Assembly (NCBI GenBank): GCA_002350765.1
Contig: DEFK01000018.1
Location: 5,484-69,483 of the forward strand
Origin: Ruminococcaceae bacterium UBA2854
GTDB taxonomy: Bacteria; Bacillota; Clostridia; Oscillospirales; Acutalibacteraceae
DNA length: 64,000 nucleotides
Reading direction: 5' to 3'
The position numbers and the translations under genes are program-made. A model generated the notes under the pieces. It saw only the letters and a program-made list of their open reading frames with translations. It had not been told where the DNA came from and made no database searches. Below, one piece after another: positions 8,551 through 18,600 of this stretch (the stretch's first letter is position 1; the number at the start of each line of letters is the position of its first letter).

Positions 8551-10709
8551 CCTTTCCGATCAAAAAACCGTGTATAACTACTCGTTCCTTTTCCGAATTC
8601 ACATATAAATGTTTGAGTTTCGTGCCATTTACTCGTGCAAAGATACGGCGCGTACATATAAAGGATTCTGTGTTTTACGATATACTTACCGCTGTCAAAA
8701 ATGTCTTTAACCGCTTTCTTAGCTTCGGAGCAAACTGAACCGCCGTTTGGAATTGTATCTGAGGCTGAATATCCCATATCTTTTTTCATTGTAGACGCCT
8801 TTGCCATTTTACTTGTAATAGCGTCACGCATACACTGAGCCAGCAAGCAACAGCCTGTATATCCTCCGCCGCCAAGCTCATTATGTACCAAAATCTCAAT
8901 CTTTTTGCGTTCCGAGGAGTTAAGAGAAACCTTTCCGCCCTTATATGAGGTGTCTGTTTTCGCTACAACTAAATCAGAACTAATCTTCCCTCCGGACGAA
9001 GCAGTCTTTGCATAAAAGTTTCCCATTGAAGCATATCCAATAACAGCATCATTGTATTTAACCTGATACTCTCCCTCGGAAACCTTTGAAGTATTAAAGT
9101 CGTTCGTTTCCGTATTACCTTCTACCGTGTATAAAAAACCATCAGAAAAAGATATCACCAATCCTACATGGGTTGAGATACTTCCTCCATAATTAAAGAA
9201 CACAACATCTCCCGGCTGAGGCTTATAGCTACTGTTTTTCGAGTGATAAATATGTTTAGAATTTGCATTTCCGTACCACATTGAGCAAGAAGCAGACCAA
9301 CCGACATCCGATGGACTAACCCCTACTTGTTCAAAAAGCCAACCTAAGAATATAGCACACCAATCATCCGCGCCGCCCGTCCAAGCTTTTGTACCTGACC
9401 AATACTTTTTTCCGCCGTTACCGACTTCACCTAACGCAAGAGCACATATATCATCAGAATCACCGTTTGAAGCGGTTAAGAAATATTCATCATACTCGAA
9501 TATCTGAACATAAACACCGTTTTTCAACTTATAAGTATTTCTGTTTATATCCCAATTATGATCCTCGTCATGTATGTAGCTTGTGATATCGAACTTTTTA
9601 TATTTTGTTTTTTCCTTATCTGTTCCATAATTGTATACAACACCGCCTTCATAGGTAATGCACTTCTTTAGCAATCCATTTTTACCCTCAAGATTATGTA
9701 TAGCTTTGGTTATCTGATCCTGACGGCATAGAGTCTTGATTTCGTCAGAGGTCTTCCCCTTTAGTTCTCTTGTATGTTTAGCTTTATATTTCTGTAAAGC
9801 GTTATCTACTTTTTCATATACGTGTCCGGTTTTCGGGTTAACAAGCGAATCCAGACACATTTTAATAGCATTATTTATGTAATGATAATGATGTGACACG
9901 CCTTTATACGCATCCTTAGTAAAATCAATCGGATCAAAATCCTTCTGTTTATATACGCCGTTCTCTTTCTCCAGATAAAACTTTGCTACATTTTCAAAGT
10001 AAACAGCCTCGAAAGGCGAATCAAAAACATCCGTATTGGCTTTATAATGCTTTTGACCCCATGTTTCTATTTGGTTGGTAATATAATAATCTTCAACTAT
10101 CGTTTTCCATATAGCGCACAGAGTAGAAGCATAACCATTATCTTGTATTTCTTTATAAATCTCGTAATAATCATCTTTATTGTCGTCATCCGAAGTTAGA
10201 CAAAAAGAATTGAAAATATATAGTATTTCCTGAGCCTCGTTGCTAACCTGCTCAACAGATGAAGTTCCTCCTGAAAACAAGATAGCGAAAATAGAATACA
10301 GCGCGACTATCGCAACAAGTACAATTGCAATTATTGGAATCGCCGTAGACATAAAGCCTCCGCCGAATGCCGCGCCGCCTGTCTGAGCAACTTTTACTCC
10401 TGCCGCAGTGCTGTTTGCGGCAGCCTTTGAAGCTGCAGCAGCTCCTTTGGTTGCGGCTGAAGTTCCTTTTTGAGCTGCTCCCGACGCTTTCTTCACGCCT
10501 TTTGCTTTTGGTTTTTTCGGTGACGGAGAAGGTCCCTTCTTCTTATTCTTTTTCAGGCTGTTCTTTTTGTGGCTATTCTTTTTATTATTTAACGCCTTGC
10601 GTCCCTTGTTGAGACTATTCGCCGATTGCTCGGCGCCTTTGGCTGTATTACCCGCAAATTCACTTGTTTTATTCTCAGTACCCGGTTCATGATTATTGTT
10701 ATAATTCAT
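8547..10709 (-). CDS. VirB1-like peptidoglycan hydrolase with CHAP and SleB-like domains
   Basis: 720 aa. Residues 1-110 are Lys/Ala/Ser-rich and cytoplasmic. A membrane segment lies at about 120-145, then a helical region to ~415. The CHAP amidase domain has its cysteine in DDWCAIFLGW, histidine in STHVGLVISF and the acidic/polar residue in VEGNTET. The last ~120 residues, beginning VHNELGGGGYTGCCLLAQ, resemble the SleB/Hydrolase_2 cell-wall hydrolase domain. Type IV systems need such an enzyme to open the cell wall for the channel. Carrying two hydrolase domains on one membrane-anchored protein is typical of Gram-positive conjugation. Confidence 0.82.
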   Translation of the reverse strand: MNYNNNHEPGTENKTSEFAGNTAKGAEQSANSLNKGRKALNNKKNSHKKNSLKKNKKKGPSPSPKKPKAKGVKKASGAAQKGTSAATKGAAAASKAAANSTAAGVKVAQTGGAAFGGGFMSTAIPIIAIVLVAIVALYSIFAILFSGGTSSVEQVSNEAQEILYIFNSFCLTSDDDNKDDYYEIYKEIQDNGYASTLCAIWKTIVEDYYITNQIETWGQKHYKANTDVFDSPFEAVYFENVAKFYLEKENGVYKQKDFDPIDFTKDAYKGVSHHYHYINNAIKMCLDSLVNPKTGHVYEKVDNALQKYKAKHTRELKGKTSDEIKTLCRQDQITKAIHNLEGKNGLLKKCITYEGGVVYNYGTDKEKTKYKKFDITSYIHDEDHNWDINRNTYKLKNGVYVQIFEYDEYFLTASNGDSDDICALALGEVGNGGKKYWSGTKAWTGGADDWCAIFLGWLFEQVGVSPSDVGWSASCSMWYGNANSKHIYHSKNSSYKPQPGDVVFFNYGGSISTHVGLVISFSDGFLYTVEGNTETNDFNTSKVSEGEYQVKYNDAVIGYASMGNFYAKTASSGGKISSDLVVAKTDTSYKGGKVSLNSSERKKIEILVHNELGGGGYTGCCLLAQCMRDAITSKMAKASTMKKDMGYSASDTIPNGGSVCSEAKKAVKDIFDSGKYIVKHRILYMYAPYLCTSKWHETQTFICEFGKGTSSYTRFFDRKG

Positions 10710-10710
10710 A

Positions 10711-11322
10711 TTATGTATTCCTCAAAACAGCAGGATGGCTGAAAGGATTATTTAGTCGCTTAAATACAGCCTCTTTTTCATCGTTGTTCATCTGCCGCGC
10801 TAAACCGGGAGCACAGAAATCATTTTCGATATTACGATTAATTTCCATTAACCTTTCGAGAGTTTCGGCGTAAACAAAAAGGAAGGACTCTTTTTGCTCG
10901 CGTCCTTCCAGATTTTTCAATATTTCAATTTGTTCCCGCAACACGCGTCGTTTAACGGGATTGTGTGAATTAGCATATAATGAATAATAGTATGCCTGAT
11001 TTGCCGTGGTATCGAGATTGGATGAGAAGCAAACGAATTTTATCGCCTCTCTCATCGTGCAGTAGTATTTATCAAATGTTAAAATATCAAGACACACATT
11101 AGTTTCTGACATATTGTAATAGTCTCGCGGAAAAATATAGAAAGCATTCATATATGTTCCGCCATTCATTAGGTACCCGCTATTCCCCACCGCTTTTCTA
11201 ATAGGATAGATTTCAGTAATTGATATTATCTTTTTTGACTGCGCCATAGTTTTAGTCACAGACTTCTTCGCGGGTTTCTTTTTATTTTTTCCTTTTGGTT
11301 TTGATTTTCTAGTACTCTTCAT
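10711..11322 (-). CDS. Basic-tailed transfer protein, possibly a split VirB4 N-terminal domain
   Basis: 203 aa from the ATG at 11322, which overlaps the stop of the upstream gene by 14 bases. A longer in-frame extension to 11415 would read far into that gene and lacks a ribosome site. The first 30 residues are Lys/Arg-rich. The rest (ISITEIYPIRKAVGNSGYLM onward) has the look of the N-terminal VirB4 domain found next to PrgI-type proteins, without the ATPase. That reading is inference. It lies one base upstream of the hydrolase gene. Confidence 0.5.
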   Translation of the reverse strand: MKSTRKSKPKGKNKKKPAKKSVTKTMAQSKKIISITEIYPIRKAVGNSGYLMNGGTYMNAFYIFPRDYYNMSETNVCLDILTFDKYYCTMREAIKFVCFSSNLDTTANQAYYYSLYANSHNPVKRRVLREQIEILKNLEGREQKESFLFVYAETLERLMEINRNIENDFCAPGLARQMNNDEKEAVFKRLNNPFSHPAVLRNT

Positions 11323-11692
11323 CTTCGGGTTCAAGGAAAACAACTCCCTTCGAATACATATTCTTATACTTATATTCTGTTGTCGGCAACTTCTCGGGAT
11401 CCTCCACTGGAGCATAATAATCCTTACCTTTGCAAAACATAATAAGCAAAGATTGATATAAACGCTTCTGCTTATTCATCCTTGAATTCATACACATCAA
11501 AAGTCCTACTGTCATATGGAATATAAAGAATAAAGGTTGGATAGCCACATATACCTTATCAATAAGCTGCGTATCAAGAAAAAGAAAAACAATCAGGATA
11601 ACAATGTTCCTGACAGTTATATTACGAAACGCTCTTGCCTCTGCATTAAGCTCAGTAAGAACGCTGTATCGTTCGTCATATTGTCTACTCAT
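11309..11692 (-). CDS. Small two-helix membrane protein (VirB3/PrgI-like position)
   Basis: 127 aa. Hydrophobic segments lie at about 28-45 (NIVILIVFLFLDTQLID) and 48-68 (VAIQPLFFIFHMTVGLLMCM), followed by a charged cytoplasmic tail ending in EPEDEEY. Size, two helices and position near the VirB4-type genes match VirB3/PrgI/TcpE-type channel subunits. It is the first gene after the 390-base gap that holds the candidate small RNA. Confidence 0.55.
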   Translation of the reverse strand: MSRQYDERYSVLTELNAEARAFRNITVRNIVILIVFLFLDTQLIDKVYVAIQPLFFIFHMTVGLLMCMNSRMNKQKRLYQSLLIMFCKGKDYYAPVEDPEKLPTTEYKYKNMYSKGVVFLEPEDEEY

Positions 11693-11901
11693 AAAAGCTC
11701 CTTTACTTTATCGGACATAAGTTCTGTGTCCATATTAAATTATTCCAATAGATTATTTTATTAATGCTTTGATTAAACAATTTGAAGATACATGTGAGAA
11801 CTTTAGGAAACAAGTTCCTATGAATATTTTTTCTCGTATTGTTCATACTGATAGCAGGAGAAAACTAAGTGCTCTAAGATCATTTTTATAATAATTAACA
11901 C

Positions 11902-12006
11902 TTGATTTTTTCCTGAATACCCTGTATAATAGATATAGGAATTGCGGCGGATGTCTTCGGACTACGCTTAGAGGAGTCGGATGCGTCTGGCTCCTCTTTC
12001 TATTCC
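11902..12006 (+). ncRNA. Candidate small structured RNA with its own promoter
   Basis: A sigma-A-like promoter lies at 11902-11907 (TTGATT) and 11925-11930 (TATAAT), 17 bases apart. The predicted ~70-base RNA (about 11937-12006) can form a three-way junction. P1 is GGAAT (11938-11942) with ATTCC (12002-12006). P2 is a GTC-TTCG-GAC tetraloop hairpin. P3 is AGAGGAG with CTCCTCT. No ORF fits. It runs opposite to the transfer operon in which it sits. I do not recognise an Rfam family. Confidence 0.5.
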
Positions 12007-12044
12007 TTATAATTGTTATTTGATAATAACCAATATGATAGAGG

Positions 12045-12091
12045 CTATAAAAGGTGTTGGCTCACTATGAACCAACACCTTTTCTTTATAG
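12045..12091 (-). terminator. Strong bidirectional terminator
   Basis: CTATAAAAGGTGTTGG (12045-12060) pairs with CCAACACCTTTT and TTTATAG (12072-12091). It overlaps the end of the VirB6-like gene and may stop transcription from both sides, raising the question of how the distal transfer genes are expressed. Confidence 0.65.
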
Positions 12092-14377
12092 TTGCGAAGC
12101 ACCTCTGTTGCGCCTATAGCTGTCGCGAATATCTCCGTTATACAAATTGCCGTTATTCAGCATTGATTTGGCAATGCTATCGGCATATTTCGGATTAATA
12201 TCACAGGCACAGCCGTTTGAATTATTCCTTATAACATAAGCTAAAGCCTGTGAATCTGTAATCTGCTTATTATTCCCGCGCATTTCATTTTTGTACTGAA
12301 TTGCTTCAGCACGGATATTCTGGCGGTTATTGTCCGCATAAGCTACATTACCCATATATACGGCAGTATCACCTTTGGCGCCGTATCCTTGAGCCGCCGC
12401 AACATAAGCATCCATCGGCTTGGAATACTTATCCTTATTCTCGTCAATCAGCGTTTCGGCATTTTCTGAAATAGTCGAATACGCATCCATATTAGCCTTC
12501 TTAAACTGTCCGTTTGAATACATATTATCAGCTACATCGGAAGCATATTGCTTATCAAACATTCCATCAATAGACTTCTCCTCTACAGCACCCTGAAGTG
12601 CCTGACGGTCTGTATAAGGAGTACCATTCTCTTCGGATTTAGCCTTTCCAAGTATAGCCGATTTCATAAGGTCATCCCTTTTATCCTCAGCCATACGCTG
12701 ATTTGCCGCCCGTGACTGTTCCTCTTTAGACATATTCGGGTTTTCTAAAGCTACTTGCTCTTTGTAATCGTCAAGAGTCTTCGGTTTATCTCTTGATTGA
12801 GCATTAGGCAAAGCGGCTGATGTTGCCGAAACACCCTCTGCTAAATTAGGTTGAGCGTTTTGCGTTGACACGGGTGGTTGCATATTAACAAGAGGCGGTC
12901 TTGTATAACCGTCATTACGAGCTTCGCGATCTCTCCTTGAAGAGTACTCACGTCTGGCGTCACGGTAAGCGTTACCCATATTATGACGTGCTCTATCTGA
13001 CGCTCTTTTAGCTGCCATTAATCCGCCTGCAAGCATCATAGCGCCGCCGCGCATTCCCGTATTAACGCCAAAATATCTGGCGATGATATTCGGACCGTCA
13101 AGAGCGATTGTAGCAAGAAACACAACTATAATTGAATACGCTAAGCCGCTTACTCCCAATCCCCCATCGTTTGTAGGTTTGCTGATAAAAAGGCAAGCTG
13201 AGTTGAACAACTGAATTGTAAACCCAACAAACATAAACGATACGTACATACCGATAATCGAGGTAAGAATACGTTTCATCCTCTCCCCGCCGTTCAGATC
13301 TGTTGCTCCTATAAAAGCAAGGATTATTCTGTTTATCATCAGCTCCCAAGCAATCTTTACTAAAGCATAGGACGCCGCTACATACAGAAAGATATTAGCG
13401 ATAAGTTCCAGGAACACGCAAATATAATCTGTTCGGTATCTGTAATAATGCTCATCACCGATAAAGAAGCCGCCCGATCGCAATGACGAGGTGTACGAGC
13501 CCGACAAACCGTTAAGCTGATCCTTTGTGGTAGTTTGCTTGCCATTAGAGTCAATCTTATAGCTCAGCTTTTGTTGAGCGTAAAGTGACATTCTCTGGGT
13601 AAGCATCGCCGGTACTTTCAAATCATCGCTATCATCACTCACGGCTTCATCCTCATCAAGCGTCTGGTTGAAATCAAAGTTTGTAATATCAATCTTTGAC
13701 ATATCAATACCCTTTTTATTGCTCTGTCCTAAATACTTTGAGTATTTATTCTTGTTTGAAAGAGTCCATGCGCCTGTAGCCTTACTTTTTGAAGTAATTG
13801 TCTTGATATCCTTTTTATCCGCAAAATCCGACAGTGCTCCTTTAAGGTTATCTTTGACGTATTCGTTATATACATAAAGATAATCAGTAGTATGATTGAA
13901 CACTATACTGCTCGATGTATTTGTAGATGACACGGTCAAAAGGCTTGAGTTTTTGCCGAAAATATTAGTATCCAGCGAAGTAAAAACTGACGGTAAAAGG
14001 ATAGTTATAACGGCAATAACCACGATATTATTGGTAAACCTTTTTAATCGCTCCTTACCATTTGATGAAAAAATCAGGAATCCCGCTAACAACACAACGC
14101 TTATAAGAACCGGGATCCACAGATAGTCATTAACAAGCCTATAAAGTTCAGCGCCGGCAGTATCTTTATTCTTGGCAAAGTTCGATAATTGAAGCACATT
14201 CCAACAGGATTTAAGAAGATATTCGCATGCGTTAAGAACAGCTGTCAATGCTTTTGTAATAGCTTCGCACAGTCCTCTGATAATGGAAATAAAAATACAT
14301 CCAATATCAAAAAAATATGTGCTCTCGATATCTGAAAATACTGATTCGCTGTACAGATATGCAAATAGTGGTTCCAT
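12086..14377 (-). CDS. VirB6/TrbL-like polytopic channel protein
   Basis: 763 aa. It has several membrane segments in the first ~470 residues (for example WIPVLISVVLLAGFLIF, NIVVIAVITILLPSVF and the cluster IANIFLYVAASYALVKIAWE to GLAYSIIVVFLATIAL) and an extracellular insert at about 130-290. A hydrophilic C-terminal ~290 residues is rich in Arg, Asn and Gln. This is the usual plan of VirB6/TrbL mating-channel proteins. It lies 3 bases after the VirB2-like gene. The function is well supported by topology and context, less by motif. Confidence 0.7.
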   Translation of the reverse strand: MEPLFAYLYSESVFSDIESTYFFDIGCIFISIIRGLCEAITKALTAVLNACEYLLKSCWNVLQLSNFAKNKDTAGAELYRLVNDYLWIPVLISVVLLAGFLIFSSNGKERLKRFTNNIVVIAVITILLPSVFTSLDTNIFGKNSSLLTVSSTNTSSSIVFNHTTDYLYVYNEYVKDNLKGALSDFADKKDIKTITSKSKATGAWTLSNKNKYSKYLGQSNKKGIDMSKIDITNFDFNQTLDEDEAVSDDSDDLKVPAMLTQRMSLYAQQKLSYKIDSNGKQTTTKDQLNGLSGSYTSSLRSGGFFIGDEHYYRYRTDYICVFLELIANIFLYVAASYALVKIAWELMINRIILAFIGATDLNGGERMKRILTSIIGMYVSFMFVGFTIQLFNSACLFISKPTNDGGLGVSGLAYSIIVVFLATIALDGPNIIARYFGVNTGMRGGAMMLAGGLMAAKRASDRARHNMGNAYRDARREYSSRRDREARNDGYTRPPLVNMQPPVSTQNAQPNLAEGVSATSAALPNAQSRDKPKTLDDYKEQVALENPNMSKEEQSRAANQRMAEDKRDDLMKSAILGKAKSEENGTPYTDRQALQGAVEEKSIDGMFDKQYASDVADNMYSNGQFKKANMDAYSTISENAETLIDENKDKYSKPMDAYVAAAQGYGAKGDTAVYMGNVAYADNNRQNIRAEAIQYKNEMRGNNKQITDSQALAYVIRNNSNGCACDINPKYADSIAKSMLNNGNLYNGDIRDSYRRNRGASQL

Positions 14378-14380
14378 AAT

Positions 14381-14791
14381 TTAAACCTTTAAGTCAGAAC
14401 TCGTATCCGGAGATAAGAAATTAATTATAATTGAGGTTATTGTCAGCGCCGACATAAGCCCCGCTATACCGAACACAGCCCATACAAGCTTTGATTTAGC
14501 CCATTCTTTATCCTTTTTACTGCCGAAAGCGAGGATAATAGCTACAACAGCTACAAGGATAATTGTCGGAACGTAGATATAATTCTGACAGAATTTGACA
14601 AATTCCTTTGCAATCTTTGCTCCGGTTTCCATTTTCTTTGAAGCGCCGTCAAAGTATTTATAGGTATCTGCCTTTAGCAAATAAACACCGTTATTTATGC
14701 TGCTTTCAACTCTGTCAATAGTATTGATTGCAGCCTGCGGCAACACAGAACCTACCTTTGCAAGAACGGTATCGCTTATAGTTTCAAGCAT
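14381..14791 (-). CDS. VirB2-like small membrane protein (pilin/channel subunit candidate)
   Basis: 136 aa from the ATG at 14791, chosen because GGGAG stands 7 bases upstream; an upstream in-frame start lacks one. The N-terminal half is amphipathic. Two membrane helices follow (IYVPTIILVAVVAIILAFG and LVWAVFGIAGLMSALTI) separated by a short charged loop KKDKEWAKSK. Two helices with a short cytoplasmic loop and a place next to virB6 match VirB2/TrbC-like proteins. Confidence 0.6.
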   Translation of the reverse strand: MLETISDTVLAKVGSVLPQAAINTIDRVESSINNGVYLLKADTYKYFDGASKKMETGAKIAKEFVKFCQNYIYVPTIILVAVVAIILAFGSKKDKEWAKSKLVWAVFGIAGLMSALTITSIIINFLSPDTSSDLKV

Positions 14792-14846
14792 AATATAACT
14801 CCCTTCTAAAAGTGGGCAGAATAAAAATCTGCCCACCGTTTACTGA

Positions 14847-15557
14847 TTATTTTATTTTTAGGTTATGGTACTTCCAATCCGCACCTTTATATGAATACTT
14901 TTTTAGTTTAACAGGAACGATTTCCAAGGTTATCTTCTTTGCTTTTTTCAGGAATACACCGTCGATTTTTGATAAAGTAACGCTTGTTTTATTTGTCGTT
15001 ATACTTTTATTCACAGAAAAGATGTCAACAAAGGCAAAACGCAAGGTATAGCAGGTTGCGCCTTTGGTTTTGTTCCAAGATATTTTTACATTATTATTAT
15101 CTACACGAACTGCCTTAGAGCCGGTTACTGTCTCAGCAGCATATGTTGAAGTCCATCCGCTGTATTTTGCAGAACCGTTTGGCTTCCCTGATTTATAATT
15201 TGAAGCATTGAATGCCCTGACTCTAACCGTGTAGAACTGACCGTTACTGATATATTTATTGAAATTCCAGATTATATACTCCTTATCGAGTTTATAAAAT
15301 GTCTTATTATAAGCTCCGATTTTATAATACTTGTTTAAAGTAATTCCGCCGTTTGCGTTAATCACCTGAACCTGTAATCCCGTACTGCTTGATTTGGGTG
15401 TGATAATAAGACAATGCTCCTGAATAGCGTAATCCGAACGATAAAGAACCTTTTTCGGAGCCGCGGGCTTTGAGAGAGCCGACGCGAACGGAACAGAAGA
15501 TACTGCGATTAGAACACACAGTACTGCTGATAATAATAATTTATATGTTTTTTTCAT
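14847..15557 (-). CDS. Secreted fibronectin type III-like protein
   Basis: 236 aa. A signal peptide (KLLLSAVLCVLIAVSSVPFASA) precedes two beta-sandwich modules. The second (about 135-235) has the Fn3 pattern VKISWNKTKGATCYTLRF. There is no anchor. It lies between the LPXTG adhesin gene (58 bases upstream) and the channel genes and is likely co-transcribed. It may be an extracellular accessory of mating-pair contact; that is inference. Confidence 0.65.
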   Translation of the reverse strand: MKKTYKLLLSAVLCVLIAVSSVPFASALSKPAAPKKVLYRSDYAIQEHCLIITPKSSSTGLQVQVINANGGITLNKYYKIGAYNKTFYKLDKEYIIWNFNKYISNGQFYTVRVRAFNASNYKSGKPNGSAKYSGWTSTYAAETVTGSKAVRVDNNNVKISWNKTKGATCYTLRFAFVDIFSVNKSITTNKTSVTLSKIDGVFLKKAKKITLEIVPVKLKKYSYKGADWKYHNLKIK

Positions 15558-15615
15558 TCAAACACCTCATATATTGCTCAAAATCAGGCAGAGCCGAAGC
15601 CCTGCCTGCAAATAA

Positions 15616-18600
15616 TTAGATTTCTCTTGTTTTTACTCTGAAGAATACGAACGCACCCGCTATCATCATAGTGATTCCGATAGCAATCAATGGTGCTGGA
15701 TTAGACGATGTGCCGCCCGTCTTTGGAAGGTCAGGCGTGACAATCTTTTCATCGATCATCTCAACCGCTTGAACCTTTCCGTCTTTGTTCACCGTAAACG
15801 TAACATCATCAGCTTTTTTATATCCGCTTGGAGCGCTGACTTCATGCCAGGTGTATTTCGCTCCAGCTTTCAAAGAAGCATCAATTCTGTACGCTTTATC
15901 GGTTGAAGTCCAGCTTGTTACCTTATCCCCTTTAGAATCATAGAGAACAAGCTTTGCTCCCGCGAGGAGTTTACCTGTATCGCTTGCTTTCTTACGGAAC
16001 TCTACTTTAGTTGTATCATCCTTCATAGATACAGACTGAACCTTACCCGTATCAAGAACAGTAAACTTAACGTCATTTGCTACAACATATCCATCAGGAG
16101 CAACTTCTTCATGCAGTACATAGGTCTTACCAGCCACAAGAACACCTTCAAGATAATATGATTCCTTCGTTGATGTCCATTTAGCTATGATTTTGCCATC
16201 CGTAGTCTTGATTTGCATTTTGGCACATTCAAGCTCGTTGTCCCCTGTGATATCGTACTTTGTAATTTTAACCTTGATCGTATCGTCCTTCATTTCAACC
16301 TTTTGGACTTCGCCTGTATCAGATACATTGAAAACAATATCATTTGCTGTAGCGTAACCATCAGCGGGGAGCGTCTCCCTGAGAAGATATGTGCTGCCCG
16401 CGATTAGCTTGCCGTCAATTCTGTGGGGCTTATCAGTTGATACCCAAGATTCAACAACGTCACCGACTTTATTGCCGTCCACTACCTTCATAACCTGAAG
16501 ATGCGCTCCGACAACTTCCTTTTCGCCTGTAATATCGGTTTTGGTAAACTCAAACTTGATAGTATCGTCTTCCATAGTAATGTTCTGAACCTTAGGAGTG
16601 TCCTCAACAGTAAATGTTACAGGCTCTGTTGAGCAGTAGCCATCGGGCGGAGATAGCTCAGATAACTTATATGTCTCACCAACAACAAGGATTCCCTCAA
16701 CAGAAAACGATTCATCGGTCGATGTCCATGAATCCACTAAGTTCCCGTCACTATCGGGAACCTGAACGATATTATCATCCTTATCAGTAAGCTGTAAAAC
16801 TGCTCCCGAAATACATTTATTTGTGTATTTATCTACCTTAGCAAGAGCAATCTTTGTTACCTCATCCTTCATCTGAACGTGTTGCACCTCGCCTGTATCG
16901 GCTACAGTAAAGTTGATGCTTTCCGCGGTAACATAACCCTTACACGGAATCTCTTCGATCAAGGTGTAAGCTTGTCCAGCAATAAAGCTATATGTAATCA
17001 CATGCGGTTTACCATCAGATATCCAAGAAGCGATAACTTCATCATCGGGACCTGTAATCTTCAGATGAGCGCCTTCAAGCTCTTTCTCACCGGTAATGTC
17101 TGTCTTTGTAACAGAGATTATCAAAGGAGCGTCATACATAACAACGGACTGTACGCCGCCGTCGGCAGCTACCGTAAAGGTAACAGGTTTTGCTGTAGCG
17201 AATCCCTTCGGCGTTTTAATTTCATATAGCGTAAAGGTGTCCCCCACGGGAAGAATACCCTCAACAGATAAAGGCTCTTCCGTTGTAATCCAGCTCTTAA
17301 CCATTTTGCCGTCAACGGGAACCTCGACAACATTTCCATCCTTATCCTTTAGCTGAAGCTCAGCGCCTGTAACATTACCCTTCGTGCTGCTGTCTTGCTT
17401 ATGGAACTTAATCTTTGTGGTTTTGTCATACATATTTACGACGGTCTTTTCCGCTTTTTCATTTACCGTAAATATAACGTCTTCCGCTACACAATATCCC
17501 TTTGGGGCAGATGCTTCGTGAAGTCGGTACTTTTTACCGACTTCAAGCAAACCGTAAATCATTTCCGGTTTATCGCTTGAAGTGAATGAGTATATTTTTT
17601 CGCCCGCGCCTTCTTCAAAAGCTGTATATATTTCAAGCTTTGCTCCCGCGAGTTGTTTGCCGTCAGTATCAAGTGAAGACGCAATCTTCTTATTTATTTC
17701 AATCTCTGTAGGCTTGTCCTTTAAAGTCTGATTATAAACATTGGGATGAGCTTCTGTATTTGTATCTGGTTTAACGGTTACAGGATATGCCTTTTCATCC
17801 ACATAATATGTAGATGGTCCACTGATTTCCTTAACGAAATAGTTACCTGTAGGAATCTTCTTGCTTATTCCGTATCCTTTTTCGTCTGTTGTTATCCTAC
17901 ACACCTCTGTGCTTTCATCAAAGACCAAATCCGTTGATTGTCCGTTCATGGAATAGACGCCGTAAACCGCGCCGCCGACAGGCTTATCATCGTGAGAATC
18001 GTGTTTGTTGATGGAGATAAATCCGGAGGTCGTATTATCGACCTCGCATTCCGCGTAATACTGGTTCACGTGTTTAGAGCTAAGGGAATGCATATCTGCG
18101 CCTTTAACTCCCGATAATTCGTATGTTCCGTTATTTACATCATATCGGTCGGGAATATAGAAAACCGCATCAAGTTTATTTAGATTGTTGTTAATGTCGG
18201 TTGTAGACTTTATTTTTGAATAATCCTCAAAATAATCAGCGACAGCCTTAACCGTTGCCTCTGTAACACCGCTCTTAACCAAACCGAGTTCTTTTATGCA
18301 GTAATCGTCATTTTTATTGGGATCGTATCCGCTGATTTTTTCTGTTATTTTTCCGTTTGCGTCTGTCGGTCCGAGGATCCTCGCAAACTTGTTTTTACCA
18401 AAAATCTGCGGACTGTAAACTAAAAAGTAATAACCTTTAACACTTGTATCATCGTCAACATTCTTAACCACTCTGAGTTCAAACGGCTTAGTATATTCGT
18501 TTTTCCAGGTTACTGTCTTTACGGTTGTGGTAGAAGTTACTGTGGCTGTCGTTTCAAAAAATCCGTAAGTACCCTTTGAACCTGTCTTTGACTCCCACTC

